Shown: one piece after another, positions 10,920-19,525 of the stretch | Layout: every line of letters begins with the position of its first letter | How positions within the stretch are numbered: position 1 is the first letter of the stretch | From: Macropodus opercularis | Lineage: Eukaryota; Chordata; Actinopteri; Anabantiformes; Osphronemidae | Assembly: GCA_030770545.1 (NCBI GenBank) | Contig: CM061106.1 | Coordinates: 4,304,001-4,368,000 of the forward strand | Length of the DNA stretch: 64,000 nucleotides | Direction: 5' to 3' | Notes under the pieces: model-generated | Told to the model about the DNA's origin: nothing | Databases searched by the model: none | What the model saw: the letters and a program-made list of their open reading frames with translations, nothing else | Program-made: the position numbers and the translations under genes

Positions 10920-11680
10920 ATGTTGTTTGGGGCTATGGGATGCAGTCCATGACGAATAACAACTGCTCCAGCTGTTTGACTACAAAAAGATGCTAAGGAC
11001 CAGAAGAGTCAAATACAGTCAAACCACCATCCTGTGGCAGAGTCTGGGTATCTGGTGGTGAGAACCAATAGGGACTTGTGGCCAGTAACCAGTGAAGAAA
11101 CCATCACTGCCCAGGCCTTAGGGTGAGACTGTAAATAACGTTGATTGTGTACCAGCGAGTGGACGCCGGTTTGGTGGTCACACGTCATCGGAGCACTGGT
11201 CACTGTAGCTTCATTCCCAGTGAGTAACGTCCCATTTCTCGTCTTAAATGTCCAAAATCCACATCACAGCAGCTTCTTCCACTTCACTTCCTTATTGAAT
11301 TAGTGATCTGACCAGCTCTCCTTCATTTCTTTGTGTCCACAGTGTTTTGATCCTCTGACTCGTCAGGTTCATTGTCACAACAACAAGACAATGACAGTGA
11401 GCATCCTCACCAAGCCGTCAAGGGCGGAAACTGTCGATTTCCAGCAGCCGTCAGAAGGTAAGAATGAGCTTCAGTAAAGAAAAGGTCCAGTTCGTTATAC
11501 AACTACCTGAGGACAATAGTTATTGGGAAACAGTCAGAAAGTATCTGGTAAAATCCATTTGCTGTGATATTGAACGTGTAGATGTATTTGTTGTTGGTTA
11601 ATTGTGCTTTTTTCCAGACAATGACTCGTTACCTGCTGGTCACCACTATTCACAGGTCTCACCATTTGTGGCCTACGGCT
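10920..11680 (+). pseudogene. Second, decayed USP relic (unit 1), His-box exon cut by a Penelope-like element
   Basis: Downstream of the USP gene its exons recur in degraded form: GGGATGCAGTCC near 10940 resembles the CGQQL exon, an ACACGTCATCGGAGCACTGGTC piece near 11170-11218 recurs in unit 2 in the place of the CSCG exon, 11341-11459 resembles the VLIL exon, and 11618-11680 (TRYLLVTTIH, acceptor TTTTTCCAG) is the His-box exon. Several frames contain stops. The His-box exon breaks off at 11680, where Penelope-like sequence starts. The unit is an old tandem paralogue. Part of it also survives in copy B (about 50690-51170). Confidence 0.6.
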
Positions 11681-12530
11681 TCCTCCAGTCTTTTCCTAAC
11701 GGCTGTTAAGGCGTCACTGGTGGGGATGCTGGTGAAGAGTGATGTAACATTGAAGGAAACCATGGTTTCATCTATCTCCAGTTTCCGTCCTCTGACCTTG
11801 GCTTGTTGTGAATTGATGGTCTGTGTGTCCCACCAGAGGCGTCAGGACGGTGGCCAAGTGTTTGGCAATGTTATATGTGACCGAGTTGATGCTGCTGATT
11901 ATGGGTCTGAGCGGGGCTCCCTCTTTGTGGATCTTAGGAAGTCCATAAATGCAGGGAGTGGCCTCTCCAGGATGCAGGCGGTGGTATGTCATCCTGTCGA
12001 TGGTCTGGTCCGTTTCCAGCTCTTTGAGATGAGCTATGATTTTCTTGTTCTAGCTGCTGGTGGGGTCTCTTTTCAGCTTCTCGTAAGTGTGTTGGTCCTC
12101 TAACAGTGAGCTGACTTTTTGATGGTGGTCTGCTGTGTTCATGTTCAGTAGGACAGTGCACCTTCCTTTGTCCGCAGGCAGTGTGGTGATGGTTTGGTGC
12201 CTGCTGAGGGCTGTGAGCGCACTCCTCTCCTGCCTGGTGAGGTTGGGTTGTGGTGGTTGTGCACTGGCCAGGGCAGCAGAGACTTTGAGCCTTAGCTGCT
12301 CAGCTTCTGACGATGGTAAGTTGTTTTTCCGAATGGCAGATTCTGTGGCTGTGATCAAATCCACGACAGGAACCTCCTTGGGTGTGATAGCAAAGTTAAG
12401 GCCTTTAGCCAGAAAAGGGAAAGTTCCCTGTCAGAGAGGTTCTTTAACCACTTGTCTTTTGAGTCCTCTGCTGTGAACCCATCCATGGATAGGTGGTGAA
12501 ACGTTTCTACGAAATAGAACAAGTCCAGTC
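11681..12530 (-). mobile_element. Penelope-like retroelement fragment (reverse transcriptase N-terminal half)
   Basis: Read on the minus strand, in order: KDKWLKNLSDREL (near 12450), MDLITATESAIRKNNLP (12364 down), LPADKGRCTVLLN, EDQHTYEKLKRDPT, then in another frame IYGLPKIHKEGAPLRPI (near 11930), and in a third SFNVTSLFTSIPTSDAL (near 11740). This is the conserved order of Penelope-like element reverse transcriptases. The motif-A aspartate (SFDVTSLFT in the family) is Asn here, so the enzyme is dead apart from its frameshifts. The element stops just after motif A and lacks the rest of the RT and the GIY-YIG endonuclease. It sits inside a USP relic in copy A only. The antisense 173- and 113-codon open frames are shadows. 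Confidence 0.85.
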
Positions 12531-12576
12531 GACAATGAATATTATTATTACATTTAACATTCCTGTCATTTTGCAG

Positions 12577-13035
12577 ATGTGGGATGCAGTCGCTGACATG
12601 TTACGACTGCACCAGGTGTTTGCTGGACCTGGTTCCTGGAGGTTCAGTGCAGAAGTGTCTGAAGGTGAACCTGAAAGTACGACTAAGCCCCAACACTCAG
12701 CAAACCTAGAAAGCAAAGGTGTTTGTGTGTCATCTGTCCAACGATTTCCACTAACACTTGCTTCTTTTGTTTCCTTCTGCAGGAGTATCAGTGCGTCCAA
12801 GGGTCCAGGTGCACGTCACACGTCATCGCAGCACTGGTCCCTCTAGTCGCAGCCAAAGTGAGTAACGTCCCATTTCTCGTCATTAATGTCCAAAATCCAC
12901 ATCACAGCAGCTTCTTCCACTTCACTTCCTTATTGAATTAGTGATCTGACCAGTTCTCCTCCATTTCTTTGTGTCCACAGTGTTTTGATCCTCTGACTCA
13001 TCAGGTTCATTGTCACAACAACAAGACAATGACAG
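12577..13035 (+). pseudogene. Second USP relic, unit 2 (tandem partner of 11219-11395)
   Basis: After the Penelope-like piece the USP-type exons resume. At 12577-12677 (acceptor TTTTGCAG) CGMQSLTCYDC ... PGGSVQKCL parallels CGQQL ... GGSVQQCLDDYL. The 12782-12857 piece, whose TCACACGTCATCGCAGC also occurs near 11180, takes the place of the CSCG exon, and 12981-13035 repeats the VLIL exon. The segment 12858-13035 is a near-identical direct repeat of 11219-11395 (AGTGAGTAACGTCCCATTTC ... AAGACAATGACAG). All frames are interrupted. Confidence 0.6.
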
Positions 13036-13225
13036 TTGTCTAAGAGACAGACTAAGTTGACTAAGAGAAGCTCAGGTCTGTTGATTTGGATAAGAGCCTC
13101 AGACCGATCCTGACATGTCAAACCACATTTCCAGGATCCACATTCTAGTTCTGGTTGTTGTTGGAGGTCATTAAGATGAGATGGAGCTTTATTATGAAGA
13201 GCTTTGTAGGTGAGGAGAAGAATTT
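13036..13225 (-). mobile_element. LINE ORF2 C-terminal relic, copy A
   Basis: The minus strand reads FKILLLTYKALHNKAPSHL (13228-13150). This is the hallmark C-terminal wording of L2/Rex1/CR1-type LINE ORF2 proteins (FKxLLLTYKALHGLAPSYL). The frame then runs into unrelated sequence. Copy B holds a longer piece of what looks like the same insertion (51178-52137), so copy A has lost most of it. Confidence 0.65.
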
Positions 13226-14039
13226 TGAAGACCCATTTATTGTAGAGCCTTATGCTGATATTGAGTGTCGTGGTCTGCAATACATCAAATTACTGGAGAA
13301 GACTCATTGCGGTTTGGCGCCTGTTGTGTATTGTGTAATGTCTTGTTTTACACAGTGTTGTGTCGTGTGTTTCTTCACAGGGGGATCTACGTCTCCTTCT
13401 CAGGAAACGCCTCATTCTTCCAGAGGTAGGTTCAGTGAAACACGCAAACGTGTTCAAACCCACTTTAACTTACATGTGTCTCCACCTTTGCCTTGATGGA
13501 AACTATTCAGACAGTCAGCAAACGGTCATAACGTCCAGACGAACATGAAACAGGAAGAGGAAGAAGTGACTCCAGCTCTGCTCAAACTGATGCTGCAGTA
13601 ACTGGAGCATCATTTCTAAACGCATGCTGGCTCTGCCACACAGCAGGTCCTGGACCCGCAGAGAGTCACATGTGCTGTCTGTAGGATAGTGGTTTTAGTT
13701 TGTGGACCTGACTACGACCTGTGTTGATGTGATCTCTGCTCTTTTCCAGAGTAAAGTATGATCAGCCAAGCGCACACAAAGGGTGAGCTGAGCAATAATA
13801 ACATCCAGCTTATGGAACGTGAGGAAAAGCTTTAAAGACGATGTGATTTCAGGTTGTAAACACATTTAATAGAAGCGTTGGGCTTCTTCTGTTCTATTGT
13901 TTTTATGACTCCATCTAATTCCTGTTTAGTTGAGACGTCACTTTGTGCTTTGTCAGACGTCACGTTGTTTATTGGCTGAACCAGCCTTTCAGCAGGTGAA
14001 ACGTTCAGATGTTGCTACTGTTCAAGCTCACGCTCTCAG
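13226..14039. other. Duplicated block (partner 5133-5406) and upstream region of the GT6 relic
   Basis: 13226-13440 repeats 5133-5406, including the small exon-like piece at 13380-13424. From about 13530 the sequence is collinear with copy B (52155-52666). A possible short exon ends at AAAGG|GTGAGC near 13790, but its frame contains a TGA. No other coding signal is seen. Confidence 0.4.
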
Positions 14040-15582
14040 GACGTTCTTTACTCTCCCAGACGCACTGACGTGAACCCAGTGACCAACTGGAATGTTCCCC
14101 TGGTTTGGGAGGGAACCTTTGATCCTGTGGTTATTACAAGTTGAGATGGGTGAAGGCCGGAGCGTCTCTGTTGTGTCTGTGCCCAGTGCAAAGCGCTGCA
14201 GGATGTGGTGCTCGGGAGGATGAAGTGGGCCACAGTCACCATCCACAAGCAGGTAAACGCTGCTGAACGGGGCCTGACGCCAAGTCTGACACGTCTGAGT
14301 GGTTCCTGCTAGAAAACCTTGGTGTCTTTTAACAAGCAGAACGGGTCATGACTCACTAACGGAATAAGTTAAATGTAAAAATGCTAATTGTTGTCTTTTA
14401 TTTATACCTTTAATCAAACCTCTCTGTGTTGCTCTTATTCCTTCGTGTTTCCTGTTTTCAGATCCGTAATGAAGCCGACCACCTTTTCATGATGGACATC
14501 GACAGCGTCTTCCACAACCGCTTTGGGGCCGAGTCTCTCAGCCGACTGTCAGCTGTGCTTCACCGAGGCTACTACAAGGTTTCACTGTGGTTCCTTTGAG
14601 AGAACAGCTGAAATCCTGGAGTGTGATACAGACTCTAAGTAGAAGGGCCATGAAGTATAAGGCTTATTGTGCACGATGCTGCCAGAGCCCACAAAGCAAC
14701 CAACTAGAAAACACTGAAGGTGCAGAGGCAGGAAGCGTCTCGTCCGCTCAGACGCCATCTCACTCATTTTACTCATGCAAAGAGACTATTTCTGTACAGA
14801 GCATGTGCACATATGATGTTTCCAGCATTTCCACTGCTGTGGCAGCTGCAGCTTCCTGCTCTTGGTCTTAATTCCTCCCTTTCGTCCGTAGACGACGAGA
14901 AATAAGTTTCCTTCCGAGCGTCGCCAGGAGTCCACGGCGTACGTCCCTAATGACGAGGGAGATACTACTACACTGCTGCCGTGTGGGAGACCTGGAGGAC
15001 ATGGACAAGCTGGTCCGGTAAACAAGCACATGAAGGTGGAATCACCTGCTACTGCAGCTAGTGGAGCTTATTCATTGCTGCTTATCAGGCCACTCGTTGT
15101 TGTCAAATAGTCTCAGTCTTTTAACTGATGTTCTGATTAATTTAGCTGATTTGATTACTTTCTACCATTGAAGTAAAAACTCTCTCCCTTTTTCAGATAC
15201 TGTTACGATCAGTCACAGGCCAACGCCAAGAACCACATTGAAGCTGTGTGGCAGGAAGAGTCACCTCAACAAGTGCGGTGTCACTTTTCATTCCCACACA
15301 CGTTTATTTGTGTTTCTTCTTATTAATGTTGAAACCCAGACTCGTACTTTATGTCCCTGCTAGTTTGATTCACGCTGTGTCAGAAACCTTCATGTCCCAC
15401 ATACATATATCACACCTGCGTCTCTGTCCTGCAGGTACCTGCTGTACAACAAACCCACTAAGGTGCTGTCTCCAGAGTATCTGTGGTCCGATTATGATCA
15501 AGTGCCGTTGGACATCAAAGTGGTCAGGATCTCCCAGCTGGTCAAGAACTACGCCGACGTTCGGCCCAACGGTGGACAGTGA
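14040..15582 (+). pseudogene. GT6-family glycosyltransferase (ABO/alpha-1,3-galactosyltransferase-like), copy A
   Basis: GT6 enzymes are Golgi type II proteins that add alpha-1,3-Gal or GalNAc. Exons: 14040-14252 (DVLYSPRRTDVNPVTNW, VPLVWEGTFDP), 14462-14578 (NEADHLFMMDIDSVFHNRFG, with the DxD metal site as DID), 14892-15017 (SERRQESTAYVPNDEGD), 15197-15272 (NHIEAVWQEES) and 15435-15582 (KYLLYNKPTKVLSPEYLW, stop TGA). The GIEAVWHDE and HKPTKVLSPEYLW wording is diagnostic of the family. Lesions: the first exon is fused to the third because the equivalent of B 52763-53240 (478 bp) is replaced by 4 nt; a 1-nt loss in KRWQDV and further shifts near EGD and EES are shared with B. No N-terminal anchor exon was found. 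Pseudogene. Confidence 0.88.
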
Positions 15583-15892
15583 TGGCTCAGCCATGGGTCA
15601 GGCCTTAATGCAGCCTTTATAGGTGGTGGAGTGTTGGGACGTTAGAGGCTGGGTTTCATCTGTTGATTCATCGTACGCTCACTGCACAGGCTGCTCCAAT
15701 ACAGGAACAGTTTTTAAGGTGATAGTTGGTCTTTACGGTTGTTACTGATGTCACACATTGGATTGGATTAAACTGTGCAGGTTTCCCTAAGATGTTATAG
15801 ACCAGAACATAAATAAATAAAATAAATGAATGATACAAACTACAAATGTAATGACTGCACATTTATATCTGTGGTTGTAAATATTAACGTTC
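15583..15892. other. 3' flank of the GT6 relic
   Basis: Collinear with copy B 54684-55018 and probably the former 3'UTR. An AATAAA-rich stretch (CATAAATAAATAAAATAAATG, 15810-15830) could have served as polyadenylation signal. No ORF of interest. Confidence 0.4.
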
Positions 15893-16529
15893 TGAAAATG
15901 GATAATACATTAGCAGAATGGATGGACAACGCAGCTGAGTGACGGGGCTGGAATCAATACGAGTAAAGGACGGAAAGTTCTCACCACTCTGGGCTCTACT
16001 CAAACGCTCATTAAAATCTCTGGAATCCTGAATAGACGGCACAGAAAGGTCAAAGGCTTAAGTCTAGTCAGACGCTGAATTACCGTCAGGTGAACAACTG
16101 GACTTGTTCTTGATGAGCTACTGTCATGTTCACGCCTGGAACAAGTCATTTACAGAAGCTTTGCTGCCTCCTACTGGACAAACTGCAATGCAGCATTTTA
16201 GGATGATGTTTTTCCAAAGCATGAAACTAAACCCGTGAGGCTCATTATATCTGCCTGTCTGATATTGTTGGTCCATCGTTTGCTGCCAAAACAATCGTGA
16301 CCCATTGAGGCGTGAACCCTGAAGGTGAGCTGTGATGTCAGCAGCACATCCTTAAAGTCCTGGAAGTTGGGTTGCAGAGCCTCCATGGATCAGGCCTGTT
16401 GGTGCAGCTCATCCCACAGATGCTGGCTTGGAGTGAACATCAACTTTTCAGACTCACCTCAAGCGTCTTCTTCCCTTCCCTGGTCCTGATGCTGGACAGA
16501 GGTCAGACCCTGACTGGTCTGGAGCTACG
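15893..16529 (-). mobile_element. Segment private to copy A containing a Tc1-type transposase C-terminal relic
   Basis: Copy B goes directly from ATTAACGTTC to AAACCCAAGC (55020). Copy A has 637 bp extra. Its minus strand (about 16480-16200) reads LWDELHQQ ... RSMEALQPNFQDFKDVLLTS and then, shifted, FGSKRWTNNIRQADIM. This follows the wording of the Tc1-family transposase C-terminus (NLQDLKDLLLTS ... AAKGGPTKY). No terminal inverted repeats were found at the junctions, so the piece may be an insertion in A or a deletion in B. Confidence 0.5.
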
Positions 16530-16619
16530 CAAACCCAAGCACAACAACACTGATGCTGTGTGTTCAGACACATTCCTCTCACAATCAGCATGAAGCACAA
16601 GCTCAATTGTCAGTAATAT

Positions 16620-16930
16620 ATTTTGAAAGGACATGAGAATTGTTAAAGCAGGTTATTAACATGAAGAAAAGCCTTTTAATTACTTTCCAGAATTATCTAA
16701 CCATAATCATAATCTCTATTAAATTTAAGTCTTAACATTTTAATGTCACTTTTATTTTGAATGGAGCAGGTGGAAGCATGAGTTGAGTCATGACCCAGTA
16801 CAAACATTGTCACTAACCATCACAATGACCAAGTATGAGACAGAATTCTCAGTATTCAGTTGGTCTTTTTGAGGTTTTAATCACAATGTGCTTTTATTAA
16901 TGTGGTTAATTCCGAAACAATCAAACGCTG
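16620..16930. repeat. Dispersed repeat family (inverted relative to 1870-2400)
   Basis: Contains AACCATCACAATGACCAAGT and AGAATTCTCAGTATTCAGTT, reverse complements of phrases in 1870-2150. It is also present at 55080-55400 in copy B. Confidence 0.6.
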
Positions 16931-16951
16931 GAATTTGTCAGGACCAATGAA

Positions 16952-17349
16952 CTAAACTAGGAGCGAGGAGACTGGAACTGTCTTAACCATGATCTCGTCA
17001 GAGGATGAGGGTGAACACGCCCCAGCTGGGTCATCACCAGAGGACTGGAGCGTGAGAGGAGCAGAATCTGAGGTGAGCAGTCCAGAGTTCTGAGGGGGAG
17101 AAAGACAAAACCAACACAGCAGACGTCCAGTTCTGGTGTCAAAGCCTCCGCTGGGCCTTCTAGAGGTTCCCTCCAACGACCGGAGTGACATCTCTCAAAA
17201 GGAGAACTGGGAGAGTCCACATACGTCTGATACTGGACACTGTCCAACGTAAATGAGTTAATGTCACAGATGTCTCTTTTATTAAAGCAGGAAGAAAATA
17301 CTAACTCTGCATATTCCTTCATGTCTGACTGACACTTCAGAGGTTTCAT
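16952..17349 (-). pseudogene. Unrecognised minus-strand exon pair conserved in both copies
   Basis: A likely exon begins after the pyrimidine-rich acceptor TTTCTCCCCCTCAG (near 17090) and reads NSGLLTSDSAPLTLQSSGDD, then PAGACSPSSSDEIMVKTVP, ending near 16952. Upstream, MSLRSLEGTSRRPSGGFDTR or the alternative frame EPLEGPAEALTPELD could be a preceding exon. A 130-codon frame (17349-16957) spans both without splicing. The serine/proline-rich tail would fit a receptor cytoplasmic end, but no family is recognised. Copy B (55409-55746) keeps the same reading with a changed C-terminus. Confidence 0.3.
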
Positions 17350-17553
17350 TTAAATGAAAGCGTGTTTACATTTATCCATATAGACGTTCGTTAGGATATG
17401 ATGTTGGATGGTTTAGTAAAAACGGTTAAAGAGTTGATCCTAATCCTTAAAACTATTCCTTGTGTCTTTGGAAGAGATTGTTTTCAATAGAAATGAAACC
17501 AGCGTGTAGCAGTGTTATCAACTGAATTATTACACAAAATATGTGACAGATAC

Positions 17554-17559
17554 TTTATT
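17554..17559 (-). terminator. Polyadenylation signal for the HSP30 relic, copy A
   Basis: TTTATT on the plus strand is AATAAA on the minus strand, about 340 bp downstream of the HSP30 stop. The same signal is at 56060-56065 in copy B. The 85-codon minus frame between it and the stop (17562-17819) is best explained as 3'UTR. Confidence 0.5.
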
Positions 17560-17896
17560 TCTTAATATTCAGGGTGATACAGAACAACAGGCAGGAGCTG
17601 GATGAGCTGTAAACACAGAGCTGACAGACATCTGAACATCTGGATCACAAACTGAATGTATTTGTACATTTGTCCCAGAGTCCTGCAAACGTCCACAGAC
17701 CTCAACCTGACGTCACTATTCTGATGCTGACGCTGCCTGTGAACAAAGGCGACTCTGGTTTCACTGATCGCCTCCAGGTTTGCCAACAGCTGGACAGTGA
17801 GATTATTAAATATGAGCAAACACAGATTTGGTTTTCTGGTTTAACAAAATGCTTCTATTCAACATGTCAAAGCTCTGAGGACATGAGTTCACCTTC

Positions 17897-18337
17897 CTAC
17901 AAACCAAACGTTGCTGTGATTGGTCCATCATCACTGTGATCAGGTTGATGCTTGAGCTGCTGCTTCTGTGTGTTTTCTCTGAGCTCCTCTCTCTCAGCCT
18001 CCTCTACACTCGGAGCTTTGGCTGCCTGGATGTGGAGCTTCCCGTCTGGATCCATGGAGCAGCTGACGGCTTCAGGGTTCAGTCCTTCAGGCAGATCCAA
18101 CTCCTGTCTGAACTCCTGCAGTCTGGCAGAGTAGGAGTCTTTCCCGTCCTCCTGCTTCTTCTCTGTCAGCTTCCTGCCCACCTGCCTGACAGACAGCTGC
18201 TCTGTCTGTTCCTCTTCCTCCAGCTGGTAGGAGACTGGCTGCAGGGCCACACTGCTGTGGAAAGGCTCCGTCTCCTCCAGGATCTGGTGTTGAAGTCTGG
18301 AGGTTTCTGTGCAGTAGATGCTAAATACAAACATCAC
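17897..18337 (-). pseudogene. HSP30-type small heat-shock protein, 5'-truncated, copy A
   Basis: Small heat-shock proteins are ATP-independent cytosolic chaperones built around an alpha-crystallin domain. In order the minus strand reads LQHQILEETEPFHSSVALQP, VSYQLEEEEQTEQLSVRQVG, RKLTEKKQEDGKDSYSARLQ, EFRQELDLPEGLNPEAVSCS and DPDGKLHIQAAKAP, the wording of teleost HSP30 proteins. The first N-terminal third is missing: copy A jumps at 18322 from GCAGTAGATGCT to AATACAAACATC, whereas copy B has about 405 bp more there. Inside the domain, the strands before EQLSVRQVG and after VGRKL look shortened compared with the family. That shortening is shared with B and would damage the beta-sandwich. Pseudogene. 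Confidence 0.82.
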
Positions 18338-18349
18338 CTATTTATTTGA

Positions 18350-18590
18350 AGTTATTTGGATATAAAGCAAAAGTGTCTGAAGTTTCCCTGGAGCTTCTGC
18401 TTCAACCTCTTAAACAAAGACCTGCTGTGTACGTTTGTTGACCATTGTAACATGAAAACATCACCTTTGTCAATTCAGTTCAGTTCAAAACACTTTATTT
18501 GTCCCCAGGGGGAAGTTTGAGGCAGAGAGTAAAACAACATCTCTGTATGCACCTGTATTACACAGATGATCAGCCTGAGAGTCCATGAGT
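18350..18590. repeat. Upstream flank of HSP30 relic with LINE-type tail
   Basis: CAAAACACTTTATTTGTCCC CAGGGGGAA (18487-18515) resembles the tail of teleost LINEs. It is shared with copy B (57384-57412), so it predates the duplication. Confidence 0.4.
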
Positions 18591-18985
18591 CTATGGGAGG
18601 AAGTGGGAGTTAGGGCTGAAGAGGGTTCTAGTGTGGAGGCTGGTAGCTGAGCTTGGGTGGTGGTTGGGGTAAAGGGGTGGGGGTGTGAGGGGGCGTCCAG
18701 GCCGTGAGTGAGTCCCTGGGGTCAAAGGTGGAGGGTGGAGAGGGCTCTGACTGATAGTCCAATAATTCTGGAGCCATCTCATCGTAGATGATGATGATGA
18801 TGATGCCGGTGCTCCTGGCTGATGTGCTGTCTGTTGGAGAACGTCACCATCACTTTGGTTGTTCCCACGTTCAGCTGCAGGGGCTGTCACACCACTACAC
18901 AATCCTGCAGGGCTGAGCCATGGCTCTGTACTGGTCCTGAAAGAAGGCAGGATGACAGAGTCACGAACATGCTCATGAAACAACA
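18591..18985 (-). pseudogene. Unrecognised minus-strand exon relic with a His/Ile/Ser codon-repeat, copy A
   Basis: The exon probably starts after acceptor CCTTCTTTCAG (near 18940): DQYRAMAQPC, then after a shift LQLNVGTTKVMVTFSNRQHI and SQEHR, a (CAT)n run, and after another shift IYDEMAPELLDYQSEPSP. A proline-rich tail (TPPHTPTPLPQPPPKLSYQP) follows. The CAT run has one unit more than in copy B, so the trinucleotide repeat is itself variable. A 163-codon frame (19082-18591) reads through in a different register. Family not recognised. Position and strand allow it to be the 3' part of the proline-repeat gene or a separate gene. Confidence 0.3.
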
Positions 18986-19525
18986 CATATACATTAACCA
19001 AGGTTATGGAGTGAGAAAAGAAAGATGCTGCTGAGTCCAGCTGCTCAGAAAGTGGCCTTTCAGGACTTTCTAGAAATGTCATGAAGCAATAAATAAAACA
19101 CCATCAGTACCACGTGTCAGCATCAGTGTGTAGTGACCTTTAGCGTTGCCTCTAGTGAGTCCTGTTTTTCCTCTGGGCCTCCTCCTGGTGGGACGTTCCA
19201 GCAACACCTCTCCACTGCTACATGACCTCCATCGCACCGGCTCCTACTGAGAGAGATGAACCGCTCTTAGTCTGGCCCGTCTCCTGGTAGCTGGTTGTCA
19301 TGGAGACTACCAGGAGCATTTAGCCCAGACAACATAGCTCCTAAGATCATTCGGGCACACAAACTCCTCCACCGCGATAAGGTGTCGGTTCAAGGAGGAG
19401 AAAAACTAGAACACAAACGTTAGTAACAGCACATGAATATTATATTGATCTTTGTGTTTTGATAAGAAGCTTGTACTAACCTTTACTTTCTGCAGGTGGC
19501 ACAGAGAACAGCAGCACCTCTGACC
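18986..19525. other. Intergenic or intronic DNA, collinear with copy B
   Basis: Contains the palindromic-looking CTCCTGGTAGCTGGTTGTCATGG / GAGACTACCAGGAG near 19270-19315 (CTCCTGGTAG against CTACCAGGAG). No coding signal. Confidence 0.3.

Noticed and set aside
11582..12476. Plus-strand proteins of 173 and 113 codons
   Set aside because: They are antisense to the Penelope-like reverse transcriptase, whose conserved wording is on the minus strand.
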